A stretch of DNA of 33,036 bases from JBJKPP01 sp046706145 (GCA_046706145.1 JBJKPP010000211.1:1-33036), one strand, 5' to 3'; positions 15,948 through 24,471 are shown, counted from the first letter of the stretch. Notes: a model not told the origin generated them from the letters alone. Numbers and translations: made by a program.

Positions 15948-16982
15948 ATGAAAAACACTCTAATAATTTTTATAAGCTGTCTTTATATTTTTAATTCTTA
16001 TTCTCAGACGAAAGTTAATAGTAAGTCTATAAACATCTCAGATGACAATAAACGAATTACTGATACAACAAGGTATGTACCCCTATCAGAATTTACCTAT
16101 GCCGGAGAAAGACAATATACAATTGATGGTCAGTTGCCTACTCTTGAAACTCATATTAAACCATTAAATGCTTCAATCTTTGGAGGCATTTTTCTAGCAA
16201 CTGTTATAGCTTTACACATACATCAAGCAAATGCCTGGTGGAGCGGCGACAGAGGCCACTTTCATTTCGAGGAAGATTGGGTATCAGCTCTTCAAGTAGA
16301 TAAGGCTGGCCATGCCTTCGGGGGGTACCTAGCATCTTATGCAATGAGCCAAGGATTAATGGCTTCAGGAATATCATGGGAGCAATCTAATATTTTTGGT
16401 AGTGTTTTCGGTTTAGCTTATCAAACATATGTAGAGACTGAAGATGGGTTCGCTAAAAATTGGGGTTTCAGCCCATCGGACTGGTATTTTGATGCAATAG
16501 GACCAATCTTTTTCTTAGCCCAACGTAATGTGCCTGCACTGCAGAATATCACTCCCAAATGGCAGTACATTCCCACAGAATGGACAAACAAACCGGACAT
16601 AAGACGCCCAAAAACTTTTATAGACGATTATAATAGTTCTACTTTTTGGTGGTCTGTAAACGTTTATAATATTTTACCGGATAATTATAAGAAATACTGG
16701 CTGCCCTGGCTTAATGTTGCAGTTGGTTACGGAGCGGACGCGATTGATGCTAATGTGAATCCCAATGGTCCTCCGGATCAGCTTTCTTCAAGAAGATATG
16801 TTGTTGGTCTTGATTATAATCTTGTAAAACTTCTTCCAAGCGGAGGGAATTTCTGGAACTGGCTGAGACAAACTCTAAATTTTGTGAAGCTGCCTGCTCC
16901 TACTATAGAATTCGAAGGTGGAGTTACCAGGTTTTATCTTTTGTATCCTTTCAGGCTTTCTACCGGTAATATTAAATTCTAG
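15948..16982 (+). CDS. DUF2279 family exported protein
   Basis: The 344-aa protein starts with a signal peptide (MKNTLIIFISCLYIFNSYS). A hydrophobic segment near residues 78-92 (ASIFGGIFLATVIALHI) is followed by the DUF2279 hallmark region: HFEEDWVSALQVDKAGHAFGGYLASY, with the conserved Asp-Lys-x-x-His. Helices with conserved Glu/Asp follow (AYQTYVETEDGFAKNWGFSPSDWYFDAIG). The C-terminal half is aromatic and strand-rich, possibly an outer-membrane part. The function of DUF2279 is unknown. It is co-oriented and 7 nt from the barrel-like gene, so both likely act in the envelope. Confidence 0.75.
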   Translation: MKNTLIIFISCLYIFNSYSQTKVNSKSINISDDNKRITDTTRYVPLSEFTYAGERQYTIDGQLPTLETHIKPLNASIFGGIFLATVIALHIHQANAWWSGDRGHFHFEEDWVSALQVDKAGHAFGGYLASYAMSQGLMASGISWEQSNIFGSVFGLAYQTYVETEDGFAKNWGFSPSDWYFDAIGPIFFLAQRNVPALQNITPKWQYIPTEWTNKPDIRRPKTFIDDYNSSTFWWSVNVYNILPDNYKKYWLPWLNVAVGYGADAIDANVNPNGPPDQLSSRRYVVGLDYNLVKLLPSGGNFWNWLRQTLNFVKLPAPTIEFEGGVTRFYLLYPFRLSTGNIKF

Positions 16983-17048
16983 TGTTTAAAGTGGGTTCAA
17001 ACTAACGGAACTCGCCATCCTTTATATTTCATTTCATAATCTTAATCA

Positions 17049-17101
17049 TAGTCTTGCTCTTACTTTTTGGGGGATTAACATTACGATTAAGAGCAAGATT
17101 A
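17049..17101. terminator. Long inverted repeat downstream of the DUF2279 gene
   Basis: CTTGCTCTTA (17053-17062) pairs perfectly with TAAGAGCAAG (17088-17097), and four further pairs (one G-U) extend the stem outward to 17049 and 17101, giving about 14 bp with a 25-nt loop. It lies 66 nt after the DUF2279 stop. No U-tract follows, so it may be a Rho-type 3' end, a stability element or the trace of a mobile palindrome. Confidence 0.45.
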
Positions 17102-17228
17102 CGTATAAATACTACGGGGATGTCTATGGGGAAGATTTTAGATAAAACGGTTAGCCGGAATATGTACTGGATTGGATAGAACAATACAAAGGTAGAAGTG
17201 CTGCTTAGTTATCTTTCCGTTGTCGGTC

Positions 17229-17250
17229 CGTAGAGCCGGAGGCTTTTACG
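17229..17250. repeat. GC-rich interrupted palindrome in noncoding DNA
   Basis: CGTA, then AGCC, a GGA loop, GGCT, and TACG pair over 22 nt with a small asymmetric internal bulge. It is one of the few GC-rich spots in the intergenic stretch and lies about 135 nt from the end of the 54-aa gene. Confidence 0.35.
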
Positions 17251-17385
17251 TATATATCATTCTCAGACGCACTTTCCCTAATTTGTTAATATGCCCGGCA
17301 TACTTTTTAGGTCATTCCACAGCTTCACATAATTATCTAAAAATTTTGTTTAGCACACTTCATTCTTGTTAAATTGATCCAATAC

Positions 17386-17550
17386 TTATATACACATCCA
17401 AGAAGGAACAAGTCCAGCAAGTTGATTTATCATGTAATAAAAAATGACAAAAGTAAGAACTGCGAATAATATCAAAATAATCCCTAATATTAAACGACCG
17501 TACCATGGTGTGTCTTCTTTATCATGTTCACTTAAATTTTCATTGTACAT
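17386..17550 (-). CDS. 54-aa single-helix membrane protein downstream of ftsH
   Basis: A short gene read on the minus strand from ATG (17550-17548) to TAA (17388-17386). The product starts with a charged cytosolic segment (MYNENLSEHDKEDTPWYGR), then one strongly hydrophobic helix of about 23 residues (LILGIILILFAVLTFVIFYYM) and a short tail ending VPSWMCI. AGGTG six nt before the ATG is a plausible ribosome-binding site. It begins 68 nt after the ftsH stop in the same direction, so it may be a seventh member of that row. By topology it could be a small FtsH partner or substrate, as known for other micro-proteins near membrane proteases, but that is inference. No family is recognised. Confidence 0.65.
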   Translation of the reverse strand: MYNENLSEHDKEDTPWYGRLILGIILILFAVLTFVIFYYMINQLAGLVPSWMCI

Positions 17551-17618
17551 TTTTTTCACCTATTATCTTAGTTCGTGTAATGTTATACATTGACGGCTCA
17601 TGCGCTTAGTATTTTTCT

Positions 17619-19586
17619 TTATACTAATATTTTTTTAAGCTCTAATTCACTTCCAGACACAAATCCTGTTACTAAAAGAATCTCTTTTTCATCTAAGGTT
17701 TCCTTGTCCATTAGCGCTGCAGCAAGTGAATTTAATTCCATTCGATATTTGTTTAACAATCTTTCGGCATCTTCGTGGCATTCATTAATAATTTTAAGTA
17801 CTTCACTATCAATTATTCTAGCAGTTTCTTCACTAAATTCTTTTCGGTTATACCCACCCATAGAATTTAAATAAGGATTATTAGATTCAGAAAACTGAAC
17901 GAGACCCAGTGCTTTGCTCATACCCCATCGGGTTACCATCATCCGGGCAAGGTTGGTGGCTTGTTCAATATCGTTCTCTGCACCTGTTGTTTTATCGCCG
18001 TAAACAATTTCTTCAGCAGTGCGTCCACCAAGCATTCCAACGATTCTAGCGCGCAAATAAGATTCTGTGTAGTTGTATCTGTCACTTACTGGACGCTGGT
18101 AAGTTACACCTAATGCATGTCCTCGAGGTACAATGGTAACTCTATTTACCGGGTCTGCGCCAGGTACAACCAGTCCAAGAATTGCATGTCCGCTTTCGTG
18201 ATATGCAATACGCTCTCGGTCTTCTTTGCTCAATAATATTGAACGTTCGGGACCAAGAATAATTTTTTCAAGCGCATCCATAAAATCCCTTTGAGTGATC
18301 TTATCTTCCTCTCTCTTTGCAGCCATTAGTGCTGCTTCATTAACAAGATTTTTGATATCTGCTCCTGACAATCCGGGAGTTGTAGATGCAATTTCCTTAA
18401 GGTTAACGTCCGGAGCCAGAGGTACATTGCGTGTATGAACTTTTAAGATCGCTTCCCGTCCGTTTTTATCTGGAAGATTTACAACAACACGTCTATCAAA
18501 ACGTCCCGGTCTTAGAAGCGCTTGATCTAGAACATTAGGCTGATTGGTTGCAGCTAAGACTATTACACCTTCTCTTCCTGAGAATCCATCCATTTCGGTC
18601 AGTATCTGGTTCAAAGTTTGTTCCTGCTCACTTGCCCCACCCACTGCGACAGTTCCACGAGATCGCCCAATAGCATCGAGCTCATCAATAAAAATGATAG
18701 ATGGAGCATTTTCTCTGGCCTGCTTAAAGAGGTCACGGACTCTTGCTGCACCCACACCAACAATCATTTCTACAAATTCTGAAGCACTCATTGAGAAGAA
18801 TGGTACATTAGCTTCACCTGCAACCGCTTTCGCTAGCAACGTTTTACCAGTGCCTGGAGAGCCGATGAGTAATACTCCTTTAGGGGTTGTACCGCCCAGC
18901 CTCGTATATTTTTGGGGATTCTTTAAAAAGTCAACTACTTCTTTCAATTCATTCTCGGCTTCATCAATACCGGCTACGTCATCAAAGTTAACGTTTATGC
19001 TCTTTTCCTTATCATATCTTTTTACCTGACTGCTTCCAAACATTCCCATAATACCTCCGCCCCCGCCTTGTTGCATTCTTTGGTACATAAAGAAGTAAAA
19101 TCCAATTATTAGTATAGCGGGACCAAACATCAGCAGAAAAGACCAGAATGGATTTGTTTCTTCTTTAATTGGTTCTGCTCGTATAATAACTCCATTTTCA
19201 GTTAATAGGGTTTCAAGCCCGGGATCTATAAATGATGGTAATTCGGTAGAGAAATTAATTACCTTAACAGGTTTATATCCACTTTTAATTTGCTGAGTGT
19301 CTGTAGGTACAGTTACTGAATCAATAAAATTTCCGGTTATAGAAGTGCCCTTGCTGTAAATCTCTTTCACATTTTGTTTTTTTACTTCTTCTTTAAACAA
19401 AGAATAAGAAATTTTGGCTGGTTCTGATCCACCAATAAAATATTTCACAATTAAATAATTAAGGATGAGGAGACCTATAAACACAAGCCATATATTAATG
19501 GGAGGTATTTTCGTTTTTTGTTTATTGTCTTCCAGCGGATTATCACTCTTTTTTTGAGTATTACCATATTGTTCTGCTGCGTTCAT
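17619..19586 (-). CDS. ftsH: ATP-dependent zinc metalloprotease FtsH
   Basis: FtsH is the membrane-bound AAA+ protease that degrades misassembled membrane proteins and regulatory substrates. Two membrane helices flank a periplasmic domain (about 30-50 and 127-147). Walker A is GSPGTGKT at 242-249, followed by the pore-loop region SEFVEMIVGVGAARVRDLF and the second region of homology ending in LLRPGRFDRR. The protease motif HESGH at 463-467 supplies two zinc ligands. A Gly/Gln-rich stretch (QRMQQGGGGGIMGMFG) links membrane and AAA parts. The 655-aa length is usual. AGGAGA precedes the ATG. It follows the HdeD-like gene by 44 nt and is followed by the 54-aa membrane protein gene. Confidence 0.97.
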   Translation of the reverse strand: MNAAEQYGNTQKKSDNPLEDNKQKTKIPPINIWLVFIGLLILNYLIVKYFIGGSEPAKISYSLFKEEVKKQNVKEIYSKGTSITGNFIDSVTVPTDTQQIKSGYKPVKVINFSTELPSFIDPGLETLLTENGVIIRAEPIKEETNPFWSFLLMFGPAILIIGFYFFMYQRMQQGGGGGIMGMFGSSQVKRYDKEKSINVNFDDVAGIDEAENELKEVVDFLKNPQKYTRLGGTTPKGVLLIGSPGTGKTLLAKAVAGEANVPFFSMSASEFVEMIVGVGAARVRDLFKQARENAPSIIFIDELDAIGRSRGTVAVGGASEQEQTLNQILTEMDGFSGREGVIVLAATNQPNVLDQALLRPGRFDRRVVVNLPDKNGREAILKVHTRNVPLAPDVNLKEIASTTPGLSGADIKNLVNEAALMAAKREEDKITQRDFMDALEKIILGPERSILLSKEDRERIAYHESGHAILGLVVPGADPVNRVTIVPRGHALGVTYQRPVSDRYNYTESYLRARIVGMLGGRTAEEIVYGDKTTGAENDIEQATNLARMMVTRWGMSKALGLVQFSESNNPYLNSMGGYNRKEFSEETARIIDSEVLKIINECHEDAERLLNKYRMELNSLAAALMDKETLDEKEILLVTGFVSGSELELKKILV

Positions 19587-19630
19587 AATAATTTCTCCTG
19601 TATATTATGTTTTAACTTTTGTTTCAATCA

Positions 19631-20206
19631 TTAATGCCTTTGGATACTGTTTTTTAACTTCTTCAGCTTAATTGAAAAATGAATATGAAAGATGCCGATA
19701 GTTATCAATGCAATCCCTGTAAATACTGCAACTGTCAGCCCCGCAAAGAGCGGATTCAAAAGTAGAATGAAAGAAAATATTGCACCCATAATACCCGTGA
19801 AAAGAAGCCAGCCCCAGTTCGATACTCTGTATTTTTTTAATTCAATTGACCATGAAATATCCAGTATGGAACGGTAAAGGACTACAAATCCTACAAATAG
19901 TGGTAAAGTGATCATAGAAATCTGCGGATTCAGAATAAGTATCAAACCTATTATAAAATCAAGAATTCCAGCCGCTAACGACAATCCCCAGCCATCTAGT
20001 TGTTTTTTATAAATAATCGAAAAAATTATTTCAAGAATACCTGTAACAAAAAAAGTTATACTAAATAAGATGGCCAGTGAGAGATAGGTTGCCGCTGGTG
20101 TTGCAATTGCCCAGATACCAACAACTATGAAAATAATTCCGAGCACTAATGGAAAATACCAATGCTTTATAGCATCTTTTACTGCTTTGAAAGTATCGTT
20201 ATACAT
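19631..20206 (-). CDS. HdeD/DUF308-family membrane protein
   Basis: The 191-aa protein has six hydrophobic segments in three pairs, the HdeD (DUF308) repeat pattern: WYFPLVLGIIFIVVGIWAI, a glycine-rich second pair around GWGLSLAAGILDFIIGLILI, and NWGWLLFTGIMGAIFSFILL. HdeD is an E. coli inner-membrane protein linked to acid resistance at high cell density; the biochemical activity is unknown. AAGGAG lies 7 nt before the ATG. The position directly before ftsH suggests a shared membrane-stress role (inference). Confidence 0.85.
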   Translation of the reverse strand: MYNDTFKAVKDAIKHWYFPLVLGIIFIVVGIWAIATPAATYLSLAILFSITFFVTGILEIIFSIIYKKQLDGWGLSLAAGILDFIIGLILILNPQISMITLPLFVGFVVLYRSILDISWSIELKKYRVSNWGWLLFTGIMGAIFSFILLLNPLFAGLTVAVFTGIALITIGIFHIHFSIKLKKLKNSIQRH

Positions 20207-20283
20207 TTATTACTCCTTATTTTTTTTGAATTGATAGATTTACTAATTCCTTGAGTCTCTCTCTTACTCAATTAACTCTTTTT

Positions 20284-20982
20284 TTAGTTACCTAATATTA
20301 AATTTTTTGCGTCCTCAGTATCAGCAAGACTCTCAAGTCTAGAAATTCTTGAAAACGAAAAACCTTTAAGTACATACTTTTTAACAATCAGTAATTGCAA
20401 AGTTTTGCTTAGACTGGATATACCAGCACGTAGTGCTGATTCCATCTCATTGAAAACATTGGGTAAGAAATAATAGATACCGGCGGCTGCCCAGCTATAA
20501 CCGTCCTTAGTATCACTGAACTTTAATACTATGTCTTCGTCATTCATGGCTACACAAAGAGGTTCTTTATCATTGAAGTATCTTGTTATTGCAACAACCC
20601 CATCTGCATCCACCTGCAGCCGAGAATAGGTGATAAACTCAGAGAACTCATTCTCATTAAAAACCATATCCTTAGTGACAATAAGGAATGGTTCTTTCAT
20701 AAGAAACGGAGCCATTACAAATAAACTATGCAGAGCATTCTCTGTGTCTTGTATAAATAATTTTATGGGGATTCCGAAATTATTTGTTAATGCGTAATGC
20801 TTAAGTTCAATTTCGGCTGGATCAATTACACAAAATACCTTTTCTATCCCGTTAATACGTCCAATTCTGATTATTCTTTCTATGGGGTACTCACCTTCTA
20901 TTTTTGTCATGTATTTCGAACTCTTTAATTTATCTACCTTACTGTAGGAGCTATTGTTTGTACCAATTATTGCAAGGTTCAT
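20284..20982 (-). CDS. Nucleotidyltransferase-fold protein lacking the signature loop
   Basis: The 232-aa protein follows the GT-A nucleotidyltransferase plan of NDP-sugar pyrophosphorylases: a first strand (MNLAIIGT), a segment YPIERIIRIGRINGIEKVFCVI, a central FLIVTKDMVFNENEF corresponding to the metal-binding D-x-D region, and GYSWAAAGIYYFLP in the sugar-binding part. The glycine-rich nucleotide loop (normally A-A-G-x-G-T/S-R) reads IGTNNSSYSKV, and the K-P-L segment reads KYMTKI. The usual pyrophosphorylase chemistry is therefore doubtful; it may bind a nucleotide or sugar without catalysis, or use different residues. It sits between a sensor kinase and HdeD-like gene, not in a sugar cluster. 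Similarity is recalled from Bacteroidota NDP-sugar enzymes. Confidence 0.65.
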   Translation of the reverse strand: MNLAIIGTNNSSYSKVDKLKSSKYMTKIEGEYPIERIIRIGRINGIEKVFCVIDPAEIELKHYALTNNFGIPIKLFIQDTENALHSLFVMAPFLMKEPFLIVTKDMVFNENEFSEFITYSRLQVDADGVVAITRYFNDKEPLCVAMNDEDIVLKFSDTKDGYSWAAAGIYYFLPNVFNEMESALRAGISSLSKTLQLLIVKKYVLKGFSFSRISRLESLADTEDAKNLILGN

Positions 20983-21031
20983 TTTTATATCTCATTAATT
21001 ATTGCTGAAGTTAAGAATATTGAAATCCTTT

Positions 21032-23014
21032 TTAATTCTTCTTGAATATTGCGGTCAAAACCGTTAGCAAATGTGAGCGATCGAATGGCTTTGAAATATA
21101 ATCTGTAAATCCACTTGATATGAATTTTTCCCTATCGCCTATCATAGCATAGGCTGTTACTGCAATTATAGGAATCTTAGAATAATGATAATCTATATTG
21201 CGAATCCTCTTAAGAGTTTCAACACCGTCTATTCCTTTTAAGTTTATATCCATTAATATCGCATCATACTTTTTCGAATTACAAATCTCAATTGCTGTCT
21301 GACCATCTGAAATATGATCTGTCCTCATATAGTCTCTAAGGTATAAAAGTATCAATGATGCGTTATCAGGATTGTCTTCCACTAGCAGAATAGTTATGTT
21401 ATTAAGAGCTTCATTGGTTATTTTGTTCTCATTTGCGCTGCTACTGGAATCAAAAATTTTTTCCTCATCAATATTTGTGTATGGAAATGTAACCGTGAAT
21501 GTTGAGCCGCGGCCCGCTTCACTTTTAAAATTAATTGATCCTTTAAGCAGTTCGACGTACTTTTTGGTTATGCTTAGCCCTAAGCCGGTTCCTTCAAATT
21601 TTCGCGAAAATCCTTCGCTGACTTGTCTGAAAGGCACAAAGATTAGATCATGATATTCTGCTGGAATTCCTATACCGGTATCGGTTATCTCGATTGAAAT
21701 GTTTTTACCAAATACACTATCCTCTACTACTGATTTTACCACAATTCTGCCATGGTGTGTGTATTTTACTGCGTTGTCGACAAGGTTATTAAGTATATGA
21801 AAGAGGAGTTCTCTGTCAGAATTGAGATAAAGTTTGTCATCCTGAGAGATATACTCGATGTAAATATTTTTGTTCTTAACGATCGGAAGGTAAAGCTTTA
21901 TAATTTCTCCAATAATTTCATTTAAGTTAATTTTCGAAATATTTATATGCTGTTTGTTCGCCTCTATACGGGAGAGGTCTAGAATTAGATCGAGGGTGGA
22001 AATTAATCTCTCACCGCTATTTTTGATGACTGAAACCATTTCAATATGGCTTGGGTCATTAAGTTCTTTCAATAGAATATCAGTAAATCCTAAAACACCA
22101 ACCATAGGTGTTCGGAGCTCATGACTCATATTTGCAAGAAAGATAGATTTCAGACGATTAGATTCTTCGGCTTTTTCTTTTGCCTGAATAAGCTCGTTTT
22201 CAATGGATTTGTGTTTCGTAATATCCTGGTTTACGCCATACGTTTTTATTGTATTGCCGTTTCTGTCTTTTACAATATTGAACCTGACCGCTAGTGTCCC
22301 AAATGCACCATCAGCAAAAATAATGCGGTGTTCCAGCTCCCTGTGGTAATCTGGATTTGCAGTATTTACAGAATTCTTTATTACTTGACCAAATAGTCCA
22401 TGATCATCACTATGAAAAAACCTATTTGCATAATCTTTTGATGACATTGTATAGCTGCCAATTTCATTTATGCTGCTACGCAGCATTTTATAGAACTGGT
22501 CATTGAACGTAAAAGTGTCTGAGACAACATCGTATTCCCAGTGCCCCATACTAGCCATCTCAAGAGCATCAGTTAGAAGTGATTGACTCGCTTGTAATTT
22601 TTCCTCAGTTTTTTTGCGTGTCGTAATATCCGTTAGAGAACCTAATAATAAAATAGTGTTTCCATCTTTGACTATCGGTATCTCATGCACCTCGAACCAT
22701 ACAGTTTCATTTTTATTATTTTTCATTTCAATTTCGTAAGGCTTTTGGGGCATCCCGGTTTCGAAAGCTTTTTTTGTTAATCCAATTCCTTTTTGGTTTA
22801 CAGGATTATCAGTGAGTAATTCAGTCCATCTGATTCCATCTTTATCCGGGTCCGAATCAAATATTTGATTTGAATGCGGCGTTGCAAATTTGATGATGTC
22901 ATCCGGGGTATGTGAATAAAATAAAATTGGACTATTCTCTAGGATATCACCTAATCTTTTCACTGCTTCTTTCAATATTTCAAAATATTCTTTTTCTTCA
23001 ATTCTCTTTTTCAT
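21032..23014 (-). CDS. Cytosolic hybrid sensor histidine kinase/response regulator
   Basis: The 660-aa protein has no membrane segment, so it senses an intracellular signal. Two PAS domains (about 15-135 and 145-270; each ends in a typical D-I-T-x-x-K segment) precede the HisKA domain with phospho-acceptor His298 (MSHELRTP). The ATPase domain has the N-box NNLVDNAVKYT, G1 DTGIGIP and G2 GTGLGLS. A C-terminal receiver domain carries Asp589 (LMDINLKG) and the SKPF lysine motif. There is no DNA-binding output, so a partner is needed or the receiver acts as a phosphate sink. The neighbouring sigma-54 activator lacks a receiver domain, so a direct phosphorelay between them is not evident. Confidence 0.95.
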   Translation of the reverse strand: MKKRIEEKEYFEILKEAVKRLGDILENSPILFYSHTPDDIIKFATPHSNQIFDSDPDKDGIRWTELLTDNPVNQKGIGLTKKAFETGMPQKPYEIEMKNNKNETVWFEVHEIPIVKDGNTILLLGSLTDITTRKKTEEKLQASQSLLTDALEMASMGHWEYDVVSDTFTFNDQFYKMLRSSINEIGSYTMSSKDYANRFFHSDDHGLFGQVIKNSVNTANPDYHRELEHRIIFADGAFGTLAVRFNIVKDRNGNTIKTYGVNQDITKHKSIENELIQAKEKAEESNRLKSIFLANMSHELRTPMVGVLGFTDILLKELNDPSHIEMVSVIKNSGERLISTLDLILDLSRIEANKQHINISKINLNEIIGEIIKLYLPIVKNKNIYIEYISQDDKLYLNSDRELLFHILNNLVDNAVKYTHHGRIVVKSVVEDSVFGKNISIEITDTGIGIPAEYHDLIFVPFRQVSEGFSRKFEGTGLGLSITKKYVELLKGSINFKSEAGRGSTFTVTFPYTNIDEEKIFDSSSSANENKITNEALNNITILLVEDNPDNASLILLYLRDYMRTDHISDGQTAIEICNSKKYDAILMDINLKGIDGVETLKRIRNIDYHYSKIPIIAVTAYAMIGDREKFISSGFTDYISKPFDRSHLLTVLTAIFKKN

Positions 23015-23041
23015 ATTTTTGCTTTCATATTCTATAGGTAC

Positions 23042-23368
23042 TTACTTATTAACTTCTTCATTTCCATTTGATTTGGCAGAAAGTATTTTCTCTAAATCAG
23101 CAATCCGCCCGTTCAATTCCTTAAGTTCTTCTTGAGTTACAACTTGAATATCACTCAGAACTTCACTAATGATTGCCCTGGTATCTTCTTCAAACTCCTT
23201 TTCTTTTTTCCCCATTGTTTGAAATATTTCTTTTACAGCCTTTGACTTTTTTTCTTTTTCCACTTGTTCTCTTTCTATTAGTTGATCTTCCGGAATTTCG
23301 ACTTTATCCTTAGTTGAAGAAGCAACCTCCAGTCCAATGTTCATTCTTTTTTTGATTGTATCTAACAT
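23042..23368 (-). CDS. Coiled-coil protein, possibly phasin-like
   Basis: A 108-aa highly charged helical protein with no membrane segment. The N-terminus (MLDTIKKRMNIGLEVAS) is amphipathic, the middle is Lys/Glu-rich coiled coil, and the C-terminus (VVTQEELKELNGRIADLEKIL) has the leucine-zipper style repeat seen at the end of PHA-granule phasin-like (PhaI/PhaF-type) proteins. Phasin function is only suggested. The start is set at 23368: AAGGAG abuts the upstream in-frame ATG at 23374 with no spacer, but is 6 nt from this one. It starts 13 nt after the oxidoreductase gene and is followed by the kinase gene. Confidence 0.7.
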   Translation of the reverse strand: MLDTIKKRMNIGLEVASSTKDKVEIPEDQLIEREQVEKEKKSKAVKEIFQTMGKKEKEFEEDTRAIISEVLSDIQVVTQEELKELNGRIADLEKILSAKSNGNEEVNK

Positions 23369-23381
23369 TTTCATCTCCTTT

Positions 23382-24353
23382 TCATTTTATTATTATAACT
23401 GTTCTTTTCCCTTCCGACTCACTATTCCAGGCGAGCTCAATGTTTTCAAGCTTTTCTTTCTGGATTTCTATTTTCAGTTCACCTTCAACGGCAAGCGCAA
23501 ACGTCTGAGGTAAAATTTTAGTAAAAAACTCCATCACTTCTTTCGGTGAAAAGGTCCCGACACCTGAACCCAGTAATACAATGTCAGCACTACGTAAATC
23601 GCCGGAATTAAGTGCTATATTATAACCTGACAAATCACCAACATTAATAACCCTTACCTTATGAGGAATAAGATTAATCCCATTCGCTCGTATCGACTGA
23701 ATTATTAATTCGAGAGGTCGTCCCCACAGATAATCTATTATTACGTCAATAGGGTACTGTTTATGTATTTCTTTTATTTGTTCTATAATTAAAGTCGCAT
23801 CTTGTTTTAAAAAAATAATTTCATCTGCTCCCAGTATTTTCAGTTTTTGTAGCGTTTTCTCATTTCTTCCTGTTGCTATTATTTTTGAGGCTCCAAAGTG
23901 CTTAGCAAACTGCACAGCCAACTGTCCGGTTAACCCTGTTGCTCCATTAATCAATACTACTTCTCCTGATTTAAATTTCGCCCGAGAGAGCAACGCCATT
24001 ACAGAGCCGATTGCTGCATTTGGTAGAGCTGCCGCAATGGCCACATCAATTCCCTCGGGCAATTTTGTATATCTATGCGTAGAGATGATTGCCTTTTCAG
24101 CCATCATGCCGGTTATACCCTGTGCATATATCCTGGATCCATCCGCTAAAACACCTACGCCATCGCTTCCCACAATTACTGGTAATTCTTGATAGCTTAC
24201 ATATTGCCCTGCTTTTGTTCTTAGTTTGTCAAAACTCTTTATCGCAGAGGCTTCTACCCTAATTAAGATTTGTTCATCGTTTTTTGGAACTGGCTCAGAG
24301 ATATCTCCATAAACAGGAGCACTTTCTAAGCGATTTAATATTGCGGCCTTCAT
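23382..24353 (-). CDS. MDR-superfamily zinc-independent oxidoreductase (quinone reductase-like)
   Basis: The 323-aa protein belongs to the medium-chain dehydrogenase/reductase superfamily. It has an N-terminal GroES-like domain (ILIRVEASAIKSFDKL, GSDGVGVL) and a Rossmann nucleotide-binding domain with NGATGLTGQLAVQFAKHFGA near residues 136-155. The catalytic-zinc Cys and structural-zinc cysteines are absent, as in NADPH:quinone reductases and enoyl reductases. Substrate cannot be told. It heads the minus-strand row, divergent from the sigma-54 activator gene with 190 nt between, and a sigma-54-like promoter candidate lies upstream. Confidence 0.88.
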   Translation of the reverse strand: MKAAILNRLESAPVYGDISEPVPKNDEQILIRVEASAIKSFDKLRTKAGQYVSYQELPVIVGSDGVGVLADGSRIYAQGITGMMAEKAIISTHRYTKLPEGIDVAIAAALPNAAIGSVMALLSRAKFKSGEVVLINGATGLTGQLAVQFAKHFGASKIIATGRNEKTLQKLKILGADEIIFLKQDATLIIEQIKEIHKQYPIDVIIDYLWGRPLELIIQSIRANGINLIPHKVRVINVGDLSGYNIALNSGDLRSADIVLLGSGVGTFSPKEVMEFFTKILPQTFALAVEGELKIEIQKEKLENIELAWNSESEGKRTVIIIK

Positions 24354-24396
24354 TATTCAGTTTTTCACTTATGTGAGTTTTAATTAGTCTACACAA

Positions 24397-24412
24397 GACA
24401 TATCGAATGCCA
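24397..24412 (-). promoter_or_regulatory. Candidate sigma-54 (-24/-12) promoter for the oxidoreductase-ftsH row
   Basis: On the minus strand the 16-mer TGGCATTCGATATGTC has the -24 GG and the -12 G at the spacing of the RpoN consensus TGGCACG-N4-TTGCW. The -12 C is replaced by T. The predicted start site would be about 30-35 nt before the first gene's ATG (24353). Divergent location next to a sigma-54 activator strengthens it, but the match is imperfect. Confidence 0.4.
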
Positions 24413-24471
24413 TATGCTAAAACATTAAAATGTCTAATTTTTCTTTAGATTTTGAATTATATACGAAAATG

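Larger units (their letters stand above)
16983..17385. other. 403-nt stretch without a supported gene
   Basis: All six readings here are broken by stops within short distances, and no RNA family was recognised. It contains two inverted repeats (17049-17101 and 17229-17250). One short reading from an ATG at 17120, MSMGKILDKTVSRNMYWIG then stop, looks like the beginning of a protein and could be a remnant of a decayed gene, but there is too little to name it. It separates the plus-strand envelope pair from the minus-strand ftsH row. Confidence 0.5.

Noticed and set aside
17120..17179. Short reading MSMGKILDKTVSRNMYWIG, resembling the start of an A-type flavoprotein (M-Y-W-I-G).
   Set aside because: Only 19 codons before a stop, and neither continuing in frame nor shifting frame gives further recognisable sequence.
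17215..17300. On the minus strand, AAAAGCCTCCGGCTCTACGG recalls part of the class I c-di-GMP riboswitch core.
   Set aside because: The other conserved part (AGGGCAAACC-type segment before the first stem) is absent, the spacing does not fit, and the downstream gene is not adjacent. A scan with a covariance model would decide.
18544..19029. 161-aa plus-strand reading opposite ftsH.
   Set aside because: It is antisense to the highly conserved AAA domain; its Ser/Pro-rich composition is what the complement of that domain produces.
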